Shown one piece after another: positions 22,243 through 33,602 of a stretch of 64,000 nucleotides of DNA. Made by a program: the position numbers and the translations under genes. The notes under the pieces were generated by a model that did no database searches, was not told the origin of the DNA, and saw only the letters and a list, made by a program, of their open reading frames with translations. This DNA is from Ryuthela nishihirai. Lineage: Eukaryota > Arthropoda > Arachnida > Araneae > Heptathelidae. Where the stretch lies: NCBI GenBank assembly GCA_038380435.1, contig JAWZYU010000013.1, positions 14,025,901 through 14,089,900 on the forward strand, in the 5' to 3' direction. Within the stretch, counting starts at the first letter, position 1; every line of letters starts with the position of its first letter.

Positions 22243-23613
22243 CTGAAAAAAAAAACAAAACTTAGTCTAAATATAGCAGTGAAGTATAAACAATAAAAAT
22301 GCTATTTTTTTAAAATTAATAACACTGCAATTTTTTTCTGTAACTGACAAAAGTGAAATAGTAGAAATTCATATGACAGTTGATGTTTAATACAAGGCAA
22401 GTGCAAGAAGTTCATCCACCCATCTCCTGGTAATAACATGTCAATTCCTTTATCATCAGAGATAAGTGATACGCAGGAGTAAATCATCTTGGCTAAAATA
22501 GTAGAATGACTGATATGTAACCAGGAGATCCCATGTTTAAATCTGGTAGTAGCTGGATGAATTTTTCACACTTACCTCAAAGAAAATGATTTAAGTTACG
22601 TCTTCATTTAAAAAAATGTATAAAGTACAGCAAAACCCTGTTTAGAGTCCATTTTTTTTTGCTTGACCCATCCAGCCCATCCAGAATACACTACATTTTC
22701 ATTATTTATAACTATGCACATGAAGTTTTATTAGCATAAACAGAACACTTATTTGAGTACAAATGAATAAATAATGTCCTAAACATGCTACATTTGTGAA
22801 AAAAAAATACCTTAGGAAACACTACTTACACTTGCAAGGCTCAAGATTTTCTGCTGATCAGTTTTGGTAGCATATGTTACAGTAGTGGCTAAATTCAGAA
22901 GACAGTAATCAGCCAGCAGTTTTCACTACATGCCAGAGCAAAGGCATATACCAACTTCAAAGGGTGGAGTATAAAAAATTTTTCCTGCCTTTATGTATAT
23001 TAAAAAGTACACGAAACAAAATCAGCAATACTTCATTCATAGGTGAATGTTTGTGTTCTTTCCCTGGGAATATTTTGTATATTTTCCTGGCTTTGAAAAG
23101 CAACAAACACCACAAAATTCACTTGCCATTGGTGAACTCGAAAAAATTGCATTGTTGTCTCCTAGCTGTAGAAAGCCAGGAAGGAAAAAGTTTAGTCAAG
23201 GAAATGCTTTTTGATTTTGTATTCAAGATCTCATTAATTCTCATGAAAAGACAAAAAGATCAAAATTTAAAGATGGGAAAAACCAAGAAGCAATAATAAC
23301 AACTTAAAGGAATGAAAAAAAAATTTTTTTTTTCAGAACAACAAATTGTAAGACTTTCTTGTCAGAAAATAACAGCAAGGATATATCTTAACTAATTCCA
23401 AAAGATCAATAATAACTTATAAATCTATGAAAATAAAAGTTTAAGATATAAAAGCTACCAAGAAACACAGTTTTTCTTTATTGTTTACAACAGGAAAGCT
23501 GGCACTGGACAATCGCATGCACATAGATGTATTCAATTACATTGCCATAAAGGTGCAATGAGAAACATTGCAGCTACATCTTCTTTGCTTGATTAGTTTT
23601 ATTTCCAAGAAGT
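22243..23613. other. Intronic sequence, unassigned
   Basis: A 110-codon open frame at 22964-23296 is lysine-rich and shows no motif I know; in this AT-rich sequence it is probably chance. No repeat ends were found. Confidence 0.4.
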
Positions 23614-23615
23614 TA

Positions 23616-24963
23616 CATCAAAGAGCCAAAACATTATAACCAGCATGTCTTTATGCAAATCGAAGCAACTGTAGGTAAATGATGGCATGTGTGAAGGTCA
23701 GGAAACAGTATAAATAACACCTGATACTGATCAACTCTGTTAATCAATGTTATTCTTGTTCTTCAGATGAGAAAGGCAGCGGACTTAAGTGAGTTTGACA
23801 AAGGCCAAATTGTAATGGCCAGATGATGGCAGAGCATTTCTGAGATGGCAAGGCTTGTGGAGTGCTCACGGTCAGTAGTGTTTAGTGCCTTCAAAAAGTG
23901 GTCCGAGGAGGGAAAAACGATGAACTGCTGGCAAGGTATGGGCTGACCATGGCTCATCATTGCTAGAGGTGAGAGAAGGCTATCCCGTATGGTACGAGCC
24001 GACAGAAGGGATACTGTGGTGCAACTCACCCATAATTTGAATGCTGGTGACGGGAGTAACGTATCACAGCACACCAAACCCTGTTGAAAATGGGGCTGCA
24101 TAGCCGCAGGCCACTCCAAGTGTCACGCCAACCTCAGTTCACCATTGAAAATGCCTACAATGTGCAAGTGAGCATCAAAACTGGACCTTGAAAGATTGGA
24201 AGGTCATCTGGTCTGATGAATCTTGTTTCCTGTTGCACCATGTGGATGGCAGGGTACATGTGTGTCATTTACCTGGGGAAGTGTTGGCACCAGGATGCAC
24301 CACGGGATAAAAAAGCTGGTAGGGGAAGTGCTGGTAGGGGTTGAGCAATGCTCAGCTGCAAAACCCTGGGTCCAGTCATTCATGTGCAGGAAACTGTTAT
24401 GTCTACCACCTACCTAAATATCATTGCAGACCATGCATATCCTTTCATGGCAACGGTATTCCCTCTAATAATGGCTTCTTTCTTCTCTTTCTTCTTTCTC
24501 TAGTAGAGCGACTGTAGGTAAATGATGGTATGTGTAAAGGTCATGAAACAGCATACATCCAAAAAAATAGACAATCCAGCATGTTCTTTTAACATGCACA
24601 GGCAGGATAATTTCAGCTGGATAATGTAAAAAAGTGTGCCATGCCACACTTCTCAGATTTGTTTGAGAATGGTTTGGGGAACAAGAGGAAGACTTCCAAG
24701 TATTGCCCTGGCCTCCAAATTCCCCAGACATCAATTCAATCGAGCATGTGTGATTTGTGTTGGAACAGCATATCCAATCTGCAGTGGCTGAACTACATAA
24801 CTTACAAGAGTTAAAAAATCTGCTGATAACATGTTGATACCAGATAACATAAGACATCTTTAGAAATCTTTTAGCATCCATGCAGGGTAAGAGTTGTTTT
24901 GGAGGCACATGGAGGACCAACATCATATTAGGCAGGTGGTCATAATGTTTTGGCTCTTCAGTG
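23616..24963 (+). mobile_element. Tc1-like transposon with TA duplication
   Basis: The terminal inverted repeats catcaaagagccaaaacatt and (reverse-complemented) cactgaagagccaaaacatt are flanked by TA at 23614-23615 and 24964-24965. It is a different Tc1 lineage from those at 2533 and 25625. Length 1348 bp. Confidence 0.9.
23767..24920 (+). pseudogene. Tc1-family transposase pseudogene
   Basis: It reads MRKAADLSEFDKGQIVMAR then a stop, followed by helix-turn-helix pieces (SISEMARLVECSRSVVF, FKKWSEEGK), LHSRRPL, the ADHAYPFMATVFP block and WPPNSPDINSIEHV in other frames. Between the ATVFP block (about 24450) and EFEVLPWPP the expected catalytic Asp segment is replaced by a CT-rich run and a 45-bp repeat of the element's own 5' region (24504-24548 versus 23667-23710). 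Confidence 0.85.
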
Positions 24964-24999
24964 TATGTATTGAATGATGGGATGAATCATAAAAATCTG

Positions 25000-25265
25000 T
25001 TCACAGTAGTTCAAATAAAAATTGTGAGCTTAAATCAGAGGATTGCTTCAAAATGGGGAAACAAAAAGAAATGGAATGGTAATAGCACATATCACACCTA
25101 AGAAATGGCAACAGAGAGCTTGGAAGACATTATTTATATGGTATCATAATAAAATATGCACAAAATGGAAAATATAGGAATTTTAAAGTTTGAATTATCT
25201 ATTTTTATAAGATATAGGTAAAAAAATTTTAAAACAGGAATTTAAGTTTAAAAAAACCAAATTTT
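25000..25265 (-). repeat. piggyBac-like fragment
   Basis: Matches the interior of the piggyBac-like family on the minus strand: the blocks tgtgagcttaaatcag and taataaaatatgcac also occur at 46157 and 46275. Ends are missing. Confidence 0.6.
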
Positions 25266-25365
25266 CATTTGTTGTCTTAGTATCATTGACCAGCACATAT
25301 GCCCCTGATATGTGGAAATTTGATATATCCTACTGTATTGATTGAGCCAGAAAATTTATGTGCAC

Positions 25366-25500
25366 ATGTATGGAATGGCTCTCCTGCACACAGAGCCATG
25401 ACTTATATCCAATCTGACAGACAGCAACTTTTTCAAACTCAATGGTGTCCTTCTCACAGGAAAGGGTGGTTGCTACCAGAGATATATCTCAATACAGGCA
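25366..25500 (-). repeat. SINE-B fragment
   Basis: An internal piece of SINE-B (ggctctcctgcacacagagccatg, then gtgtcc and gagatatatctcaat blocks, altered), lacking both the tRNA head and the 3' end. Confidence 0.65.
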
Positions 25501-25709
25501 CAGCTGAGAATATGTCATGGCAAATTATATATAAAAAAGTCTGTATAAATCAATTTCTTAATGCAATAAAGTCAATGGAATTTATTTCCATAACGAATGG
25601 AGAAACATGTACTAAAACATTATACAATGGTTTCTAAAAATTAAGGAACAATTGAAAAAAAAACCGCAATATCTTCCAGAACTCTGATGATAGAAATGCA
25701 CAAGTCATG

Positions 25710-27196
25710 GGTTGGTTGGTTGGTTGTTTGGGGTTTAATGGCGCATCGTTGTCGTTGTTGTTGTTTAACGTTACGTGGTATTGAGAGGTCCTTCTACAGG
25801 CTTTCTCAGAATGATAATTTTGGATGTATGTGGGTATTATGTTTTTTATTTTAAATTTAGGGTTCGTGTATATATTAACATTTTGGTTATCAAAATTATA
25901 TTTGATATCATGCAAAGAAGTAAGAGATAGTCGCCCAGTGAAAATTGATATTTTAGGATTTTATGAGTGTTTATGTCTGTATATGCTTTCAGGGAAGCAT
26001 TCAGAGTTTGTTTGGAGAATTAATTTTTTTTTCAGTTTTTTTTTAATGCTTTTTTTTTAGTTATTATTCTTTTAGTTTTTTTGTTTTAGTTTTTTTTATT
26101 TTTTATGCTTTTTTTATATATTTATTTTTTTATCATTTTTTAAATTTTTTTATATAATTTTTTTTTCTTTTTTTGTTAATTATGTATTATTTTATATATA
26201 TATATTTATTTTTATTTTTTTATTTCATTATTTAATATTTATTTTTTTTTAATTATTATTATGGTGCATTTTTTAAAATTATTATTCTTATATTTACAAT
26301 TTAATAATTTTTCTTTATTTTTCCCTGAGTGGTTTTAATTTATTCTTGGGTTATGGAAATAGTTAGGTTGAAGGTGATTGATCCAGACTGTTTTGTGGTT
26401 ATTTGGGACAGTAAGACCTGAGTTAAAGGATTCGAGCCACTTTAGATATATATATATATATTTGTTCCCTTATTTCTATAGTCCCTCCATTATTTTTCTT
26501 TTTTTTTTATTTATATTTTATGGAATTTTTGGTGTGAGTCTGGATAGAGAACAGAATGAGGGTCCCTTCGGGAACATGTATATGAGAGGTAAGTTGAGAA
26601 TTGAAGAAAAATCTTTATGAAGGACATGAAGAGACGACAGTAGAGAGTAAATGAAAGGTAGACTAAATTCTGTTCCAAAGTGAGGTGGAAAGAAAAGAGA
26701 GATTCATAAATTTTGGTTTTGTTTAGAGGGGGGGGGGAGGGGTCCAGAATTACATTCGTTTGAATATCCAAAATGTTTAGGTCAATGAGTGATTTGAAGA
26801 GTGTCTCTGTGAGGCAGTATTATCACAGTTAAGTAGGATGTGATGAACCGTCTCCGGAACTTTACAATGTCAAGCCATAATGCACCAAACAAAAGACAAT
26901 ATAAAAGATAAAAAACATAGAACCCCACAACCAAAAGTTAAAATCCTTTTTCAACATTGTAAAGTGGTAAAACAACAAAAACAAGTGTATATGAACAGAG
27001 TAAAACGACTGTAGAAATATTAAATAACATAATCCCAGGTGTAAGAGACCTGGGGCAAATAATGCACAAAGTTAAGGTAAAATCAAATTCGATTAAAATA
27101 TCCACAATATTTCAAAAAGGTAAAAACTGGAGATAAAATGCAATGATCATATAAAAGATGTCGAGTGCAAGAGGCTCGGACATAAAATTATGAAAG
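25710..27196 (-). other. I-type LINE 3' UTR, with a long T-rich tract
   Basis: This 1.5-kb noncoding part ends in the (ccaa)n tail of the element. It contains a T-rich low-complexity tract on the plus strand at about 26020-26330, a G run at about 26727-26740, and two similar motifs on the minus strand (the accaggtctcttacac-type and ccgagcctcttgcactcga segments near 27045 and 27175). The T-rich tract could be a secondary insertion. Confidence 0.6.
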
Positions 27197-28087
27197 TTAA
27201 AAATCACGTCTTTCAAAAGTAAAAGCGGGACATTCAATTAAAATATGCTTCACAGTTAAAATGGTGTTACAAAACTCGCACTTAGGTACGTCGTCCGCCC
27301 GAAGAAGAAACAAATGAGTAATAAATGAGTGACCTAAGCGGAGCGGAGCAAGTACAACTTCCTCCTTACAATTCCTGCGGTAACAAGACTGCCATGGTTT
27401 GATGATAGGTTTGATCTCAAAGAGCTTGTTGGTAAGCTGTTCTGACCAAGATCTCTGCCACTGTGCCCAGAGCTCGATGGTAAAACGCTGCAAGAAATCC
27501 AGATAGGGAACCGGCAACGGAGAGTCAGACAGGGGCGTGGCTGATTTGGCAGCAGAATCTGCCAAGTCATTGCCCCTGATACCGACATGGCCGGGCACCC
27601 AACAGAAGATAATCGTGGTGGTGGCTGCCAGACGATGGAGCTGCTGGCGGATCTTGGAGAGAACAGGGTGAGGCCGATGCCTCACCGAGATCAAAGCCTG
27701 TAGCGAGCTAAGCGAGTCGGTGTAAAGCACACACCGACGATGATGCAGCCACAACGTGGTTCAAGGCGAGACTGATAGCGTGCAACTCTGCAGTGAAGAT
27801 GGAACACTGCAGTGGGATCTGGTCTGCAATGATTACATCACAGCAGACCATGGCCGACCCACCAATGTGCCGGACTTCGAGCCATCTGTGAAGACAGGCA
27901 AGAAGTCTGGGTGCTCAGCACGATGGCTGGCAAAGAGTTGCCGGTACACACAGTCGGGTGTAAAGGCCTTCCCCATCCTGCACAAGGAAAAATCGCAGGA
28001 AGGGGAAACAGCGAGCCATGGTGGAAGTGGCTCAGCTGTTGACTGTGCAATGCTATCGAGACTGATGTTAATGTCTCTGAGGTAGCC
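27197..28087 (-). pseudogene. LINE ORF2 end: RNase H domain, frameshifted
   Basis: FTDGSKSG (first acidic residue) lies near 27880, then a shift, then LYTDSLSSLQAL and WVPGHVGIRGNDLADSAAK of a type I RNase H. The C terminus holds CEFCNTILTVKHILIECP, a CCHC-like motif of RNase H-bearing LINEs. The domain removes RNA from the RNA/DNA hybrid. The stop at 28088 and a frameshift near 27770 separate it from the reverse transcriptase. Confidence 0.88.
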
Positions 28088-29413
28088 TCAGACACGCAAA
28101 CCAAAAGGACGAATGGCAGTCGGCCGATTTGTGTAAAGCATTTCCCACTTCGGACTGAAAACGCCGTCCCAAGTGGGATGGCCAGGCAGGGATCGCAATT
28201 TAGATGCATATTGTAGGGACAACTGCTGACGGCAAAGAGATAAAGATGGTTCGTCGGTCTCAACGTAAAGACTCTGGACCGGTGAAGTGCGGAAGGCTCC
28301 CGTGCAAACACGGAGAGCCTGGTGATGGAGGGGGTCCAGCACCTTCACCACCGAATCCTGGGCCGAGTCGTACACCTGGGATCCGTAGTCCAGTTTCGAT
28401 CGGACAAGTGCACGGTACAGGCGGAGCAAAGAACATCGGTCCGCCCCCCAAGAAAGGGAGGAGAGGACCTTGACGATGTTCAATGCCCGTGTGCACTTGG
28501 ACCTGAGATGACGTATGTGTGGTAAAAAGGTCAATTTCCGATCGAATATGAGACCGAGAAACTTGGTCTCCACCACAAATGGAATGATGTTACCCCCGAG
28601 CCACAGCTCGGGATCCAGATGAAGATTACACTTGTGGCAAAAGTGCACACAAGTGGTCTTCTGTGCGGAGAACCGAAACCCGTTTGCCGTCGCCCAAACC
28701 GAAAGATTGTTCAGGGCAATTTGCAGTTGTCTTTCAATGACCCTCATGCTGGACGAAGAGCAAAAGATGCTAAAGTCATCAACATAGAGGGCATTGCCTA
28801 CTGATGGAGGAAGTTGTCTAGTTATAGAATTAATCTTGACAGCGAAAAGCGTAACACTCAGAACGCAGCCTTGTGGCACCCCCTGTTCTTGGGGGTACGG
28901 CTGCGACAGAGTGTTACCGACACGGACACGAAAAGAGCGTGTCGATAAGAAGTTGGAGATGAAGATCGGCATGTGACCTCTTAAGCCGAAACTGTGGAGG
29001 TCACGAAGAATGCCGAATCTCCAAGCCGTGTTGTACGCTTTTTCGATGTCGAAGAAAATTGACACCAGGTGCTCTCTTCGTAAAAATGAATTTCTGATAG
29101 CCGATTCAAGGCGTATCAGATGGTCAAGAGTTGACCATTGCCTGCGAAAGCCACACTGGGTGTTGGAAAGAAGGTTGTGATGTTCTAAATACCAGACGAG
29201 TCTGGAATTTACCATTCTTTCCAACATTTTGCACACGCAGCTCATCAACGCGATGGGACGATAATTGGAAGGAATCTTGGGATCTTTGCCTGGTTTGGGG
29301 AAGGCCAAGACGATGGCCTCCCGCCAGGAGTCTGGAAACTGCTCCTCGAGAAAAATGCGATTGAACAGATGGAGCAGCCGATCCTTACTTGATGGTGAAA
29401 GATGTTGGAGCAT
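28088..29413 (-). CDS. LINE ORF2 middle: reverse transcriptase
   Basis: A 441-codon frame covering the reverse transcriptase. Visible motifs are SNYRPIALMSCVCKMLERM, motif A FFDIEKAYNTAW, motif B GVPQGCVLSVTLF, catalytic YVDD in LYVDDFSIF, and the thumb-side KFLGLIFDRKL. The same frame continues upstream to 29986, interrupted by a single stop near 29543, and downstream past a stop at 28088 into the RNase H region, so only a few point lesions inactivate ORF2. Confidence 0.92.
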   Translation of the reverse strand: MLQHLSPSSKDRLLHLFNRIFLEEQFPDSWREAIVLAFPKPGKDPKIPSNYRPIALMSCVCKMLERMVNSRLVWYLEHHNLLSNTQCGFRRQWSTLDHLIRLESAIRNSFLRREHLVSIFFDIEKAYNTAWRFGILRDLHSFGLRGHMPIFISNFLSTRSFRVRVGNTLSQPYPQEQGVPQGCVLSVTLFAVKINSITRQLPPSVGNALYVDDFSIFCSSSSMRVIERQLQIALNNLSVWATANGFRFSAQKTTCVHFCHKCNLHLDPELWLGGNIIPFVVETKFLGLIFDRKLTFLPHIRHLRSKCTRALNIVKVLSSLSWGADRCSLLRLYRALVRSKLDYGSQVYDSAQDSVVKVLDPLHHQALRVCTGAFRTSPVQSLYVETDEPSLSLCRQQLSLQYASKLRSLPGHPTWDGVFSPKWEMLYTNRPTAIRPFGLRV

Positions 29414-30057
29414 GGCATAATGGACATTGTCCGGCCCAACAGCAGAGGCACGAGAAGAGTGCAGAGCAAGGCGAAACTCCTCCGCTGCGAATGACCTGTT
29501 GTAAGGCTCCAGGCCATTCGAGTGGAAAGACAGCGGAGAGAGTTACGCCCTGCTCTTCTGGGCCAGAAACTCGGGGGAGTAAGAGGAAGATGAAGAGATG
29601 GAGGAAAATGACTCCCCCAGAGTGTCGCCAATTGCTTTGAGATCAGCAATTGCCTGTCCATTGTGCTCCAGGATCGATAATGACTGGGACGTGTAGTTCC
29701 CACCCATCTTCCGGACTTTATCCCACACAAACCTTAGAACTGGTCGTGCAGGTAATAGAAGATGTATACTTGATCCAAGATTCCTTCTGACTCTGGTGTC
29801 GGACGAAACGAGCTTTCGCCCTGGCGCGTTTGAACTTTTCAAGGTTGGGGGATGTCGGATATCTCCGAAACACCCCCTAAGCCTTGTTCTGAGCTTTACG
29901 AGCTGCGGTGCAATCTGGATTCCACCACGGTTTCGGAAAGTGAGGAAACTGTGTAGAAGTTTGAGGAATTGTTGATGCAGCTGCATCTACGATACAGTCC
30001 GTTATCTCCGCTACCGCCACATTGATTGGCTCCTGGCTGACAGAGTGGTCATCGAGC

Positions 30058-30786
30058 TCAGAGAGCAGCTCGAAACCACCCGTCAGCCCAATCGAGCCTC
30101 CACCGTGAAACACGTGAAGGGCTGCAAGGCCCCCCACGGGAGATGGTGCACACCACGGGGAGGTGATCGCTTCCGTAGGGGTTGTCCTCGACCTCCCATG
30201 TAAAGAGTGGAAGGATCGAGGAGGAGCAGATGGTGAGGTCAATGGCAGTGAAAGTGCGGGTTGGGGAGTGAAAGTAAGTACTGACACCGGTGTTCAACAG
30301 GAAGAGAGAAGGATCCAGGAGCCACTGCTCCAGGACCCCGCCCCTCCCGTTGGTGTCAGCACTGCCCCAAAGTGTGCTGTGTCCGTTGAGGTCCCCCATA
30401 ATGAGGAAGGGGGACGGCAGCTGCGAGACGAGATCATCAAGGTCTTCCTGGAAGACGATGCTCCCAGGTGGAAGATATAAAGAGCAGACAGTCAGCGAGA
30501 ACCCCACGAAGAGACGGATGGCTACCGCCTCTAAGTTGGTGGTGAGAGGTACAACCTGGAATGGAGAATGGTTTCTCACGAGGATGGCAATACCCCCACG
30601 AGCTGGACCATCTCCATCCCGGTCCCGGCGAACTAGTGAAAAGTGCCGGATAGTGGGATCTGTGACTGGCTGCAAGTATGTCTCCTGCAGGCACACACAG
30701 ATGGGCTGGTGTGCCTGAAGGAGGGCCTTGATGTCGTCAAGATTCCTCTGGAATCCACGACAATTCCACTGTAGGAGTGTGGCCAT
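30058..30786 (-). CDS. LINE ORF2 start: APE-type endonuclease
   Basis: This frame starts MATLLQWNCRGF and holds the endonuclease that nicks target DNA for target-primed reverse transcription. Visible motifs are QWNCRG, LQETYL (catalytic Glu), SLYLPPGS, LIMGDLNGHSTLWGS (Asp/Asn), AIDLTICSSS and GSDHLPVV (Asp-His). The frame is broken after about 243 residues; the homologous sequence continues in another frame (KPWWNPDCTAARKAQNKA at about 29880-29930) and then into the reverse-transcriptase frame. Confidence 0.9.
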   Translation of the reverse strand: MATLLQWNCRGFQRNLDDIKALLQAHQPICVCLQETYLQPVTDPTIRHFSLVRRDRDGDGPARGGIAILVRNHSPFQVVPLTTNLEAVAIRLFVGFSLTVCSLYLPPGSIVFQEDLDDLVSQLPSPFLIMGDLNGHSTLWGSADTNGRGGVLEQWLLDPSLFLLNTGVSTYFHSPTRTFTAIDLTICSSSILPLFTWEVEDNPYGSDHLPVVCTISRGGPCSPSRVSRWRLDWADGWFRAAL

Positions 30787-30883
30787 CTCAGGACTTAGAA
30801 GAGTGGGCGGACGATGAATTGCTATTCAACTTAACTGCCGCAGAGGACGGTTTAGTGGATAGGGGGCGGTTGGTATCCATGTC

Positions 30884-32059
30884 CTAGGAATCGTCTGAGG
30901 GGCACAGATCGGTGACCGCCCTTTGTGGTGCAGTGATTTTCTTTTTGGGCCCCGGTGGGTGCCCCTTAGGTTTTGAAGGTCTTGCTGTCTGAGGACGGGG
31001 AGGAGGAGGCCTTCTGGTGGAGGTGGAAGGCTGTGTTGCAGGAATGGAAACCAGGGTTGATGTCGAAGTCGACACCACCCTCGGTTTCGCCTGCGTGAGG
31101 AGGTACTTCGCAGCTGGCGAGAAAGACTCAGTAGGTGGTACACTGATGTCAGTCTGTACTGCAACCGAAGTCATTGGAACGATGGGCTTTCCAATGACTG
31201 CACTGGCGTAGGAAACCTTGCCAGGCAGGGCGGGCGGTGCAGCAAGCTTTCTCGCTTCAGCATATGAGATGTTGTTCATTACTTTCAACCGTTGTACCTC
31301 CTTCCACTTCGGACAGTCGCGGGGGTACGCTGGATGTTTGCCACTGCAGTTTACACAGCATGCCTTTTCTGCTGTGCAGTCAGGATCGAGATGATCCTTA
31401 CTGCCACAGCGAGCACAGGTGGGCTTGCCCCTGCATGCTGTGCGGGCATGACCGTATATCTGACACTGAAAACAGCGCAGAGGGTTTGGGATATATGGCC
31501 GAACCTCACAATGTAAGTAACCTGCCTTGATGGAAGAAGGCAGGCGTGGTGTGTTAAATGTGACAATCGGCACCCGGGTGGGTGCTAATTTCCCATCACA
31601 GCGTGTCGAAACCCGGTGGACTGCTGTTACTCCTTGAGGTGTGAGTTCTGAGAGGATTTCCTCCTCAGTGACCTTGAGGAGGCCCCACTCAGTGATCACA
31701 CCCCGTGAGGAATTCAGAGTTTTGTGGGGAGTGACCTCAACAGCCACCCCACCAATCTGTGTAACCGTAAGGAGTAGTTCTGAATGTTTACAACAAGTGA
31801 TCTCAACTTGTAAGTCGCCAGATCGTAAGCGCTTTACGGATTTCGGTTCTCCAGCAAGACCTTTCAAACCTCTGTTGACAAAAAAAGGGGACATGTCCCC
31901 AAATACCTGATCACCCATGGAGTGGATGATCAGGGATCTCGGGAACGAAGACACAGACAAAGAAGACGACGGCAGTGATAACAAAGACGAGGAAGATGGG
32001 GGCTCATGTCGAGCCCTCTTGTTGGCAGTGATCGCATTAATTTCTTCATTCTCTCTCAT
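30884..32059 (-). CDS. LINE ORF1, gag-like protein with CCHC zinc knuckles
   Basis: A 391-residue open frame. Residues about 1-45 are Ser/Pro/Leu-rich and hydrophilic. The middle is the gag-like domain of I/Jockey elements (stretches MGDQVFGDMSPFF, QVEITCCKHSELL, VTPHKTLNSSRG). Near residues 210-270 come two CX2CX4HX4C knuckles, CFQCQIYGHARTAC and CARCGSKDHLDPDC, and a third variant knuckle CVNCSGKHPAYPRDC. The C terminus is Pro/Ser/Lys-rich. Such proteins bind the element RNA and chaperone nucleic acids. It is intact, ends about 100 bp before ORF2 and looks recent. Confidence 0.9.
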   Translation of the reverse strand: MRENEEINAITANKRARHEPPSSSSLLSLPSSSLSVSSFPRSLIIHSMGDQVFGDMSPFFVNRGLKGLAGEPKSVKRLRSGDLQVEITCCKHSELLLTVTQIGGVAVEVTPHKTLNSSRGVITEWGLLKVTEEEILSELTPQGVTAVHRVSTRCDGKLAPTRVPIVTFNTPRLPSSIKAGYLHCEVRPYIPNPLRCFQCQIYGHARTACRGKPTCARCGSKDHLDPDCTAEKACCVNCSGKHPAYPRDCPKWKEVQRLKVMNNISYAEARKLAAPPALPGKVSYASAVIGKPIVPMTSVAVQTDISVPPTESFSPAAKYLLTQAKPRVVSTSTSTLVSIPATQPSTSTRRPPPPRPQTARPSKPKGHPPGPKKKITAPQRAVTDLCPSDDS

Positions 32060-33392
32060 GTTTTGTTTTATGTGGTTCAGTGCCCACTGTCCCCACCCTC
32101 CACAGAGCGCAACAAGGGGACGCCCAGTCCGGCGCCAGGGCTACGCAGGCACTATACCCACACAGACAGTGAGCCAAGCCCTCACAAATAAATAGAAGGA
32201 AAATAAAAAGAGAAATGTGCAGAACAAAAACATTCTACACAAAAGAAACAAAGCGAAAAATATCAAAATTGTGAATGGCCAAACTGGCCTCACAAAGAAA
32301 GGATAACTACAAAAGGAAAATAAGTTGTGAGGAAACTTGTAAACCTGTACCCGGACCGTGGGCAAAGTTACTCACCGCTCTGCATGGTTGACCCTAGCAG
32401 GACCTGCCCACCAGCCGATTGCTTCTGGGGGTGCCACCCCAGGAGCTCCTGTTTACCGGAAGCAGAGGCCAAAGCAATGTATAGCAGAGGCCCCGGAATC
32501 CGCTGCCCAGCCCCGCGACAGACAGGCTCCCCAATGGCTTGACGGCCAATGGGGACCACGCCAGGCATGAGCTGAGGAGAGAAGACGGTGACCCCTGAGC
32601 AACTACCAGGATCCTCCTTTCCCGGGACACGGGTCTCCGCGCAGGGCAAACACGCGGGTGAGCGTTTAGGACCCTGTGAAGGTAACTGAGCCAGCGGAAC
32701 CTTCACAGGGTGGTTCCCCTCACCGCGTACAGGCGCTCACACTGAGGGGGTAAGTCATGTGTAGTACCTAACATATGAAACAGGGTTGAGGTATGGTATG
32801 CAAGTGCATGGTGTTGGAAATGGTTATGCCAATGTGTCATATTAAAAGCAGACATTTTGAAGCTGTTCTCTACTTCTGCAAAGTATGAAGTGCAGTTCTC
32901 AAGATAGCAGATTTGTTGAGAATGTCTGCCAGACATAATTTATCACAAGTGCTATGGTAAGCTATAGATTGGCTTGAGCTAGGCCAAAATCAAGCAGATG
33001 TTGCCTGATCATTCAGTGGTGCAAAGAATTTAGCAGAGATTCCAGCAAGGACAGAGCACATCTAAATAATTCAGTAGTGGACAACAACAGGCAACAACCC
33101 CTATTTGGTGTTTATGCACCTGGAGGAGCAGATTCAATGCCACTCATCTGCAAGTGGACCTCACAGCAGTCAGTGAAATGGTGATATTTGCTACCAACGT
33201 ACGCTGAAGACATCATGAAGTGTGCCTGTATGCTAGGTAGCCAGTGGTGTGCATGCTCCGGACTTGACATCATAGGAGAGAGCCTGTCTAAAAGGGTGCA
33301 GACATCGTGTCAACTATAGCCATACATAATCTGCCATTCTCTTGAAAGCAATGGCATTCATGGATGAACTGAAATTTGCCCTTCACAGTGTG

Positions 33393-33602
33393 AGTTGGAT
33401 TGTTTTACCTCTGAGGACACTTTTTTGCACACAATGGGCTAAATGGTCAGGTCATAAGAACCCCAAAGGTTCAGAGAAGGTTGGGGGAGGGGACCCCCTA
33501 GAACAGCTGTTGGGAGACAGATGGGAGTCTTCAATCAAGGTAATCCAGTATGTTCTTTTAACACACACAGGGTATGACTCTCCTGCAAATAGGGCCATGG
33601 TT
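33393..33602 (-). repeat. SINE-B copy, 5'-truncated, with target duplication
   Basis: Matches SINE-B from the 3' end ttggattgttttacctctga to the ggctctccygc region. It is flanked by ttcacagtgtg (33382-33392) and ttcacattgtg (33603-33613), an 11-bp target duplication with one change. It interrupts the Tc1 transposase relic. Confidence 0.85.

Larger units (their letters stand above)
25710..32751 (-). mobile_element. Full-length I-type LINE (7.0 kb) with 8-bp target duplication
   Basis: The 8-mer aagtcatg flanks the element exactly (25702-25709 and 32752-32759). In minus-strand order: a 5' UTR starting ccccctcagtgtgagcgcc, ORF1 (gag-like, 32059-30884), ORF2 (endonuclease, reverse transcriptase, RNase H; 30786-27197) and a long 3' UTR of about 1.5 kb ending gccattaaaccccaaacaa and (ccaa)n. 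An RNase H domain together with a CCHC gag protein places it in the I group of LINEs. Base composition of the coding part is GC-richer than its surroundings. Confidence 0.9.

Noticed and set aside
22964..23296. 110-codon open frame starting MEYKKFF
   Set aside because: Lys/Ile/Leu-rich composition expected from AT-rich DNA, no motif, no splice context and wrong strand for the host gene. Treated as chance.
24465..24926. 153-codon minus-strand frame
   Set aside because: It is the reverse-strand shadow of the Tc1 transposase relic at 23767-24920.
27838..28496. Several open frames on both strands over the RT-RNase H junction
   Set aside because: GC-rich coding DNA of the LINE leaves long open shadows; none contains the domain motifs.
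29245..29730. 161-codon minus-strand frame
   Set aside because: Alternative frame of the LINE ORF2; the conserved motifs lie in the overlapping frames.
32327..32706. Overlapping frames on both strands in the LINE 5' UTR
   Set aside because: They overlap the GC-rich leader of the I-type LINE and show no protein motif; the relic copy does not preserve them.
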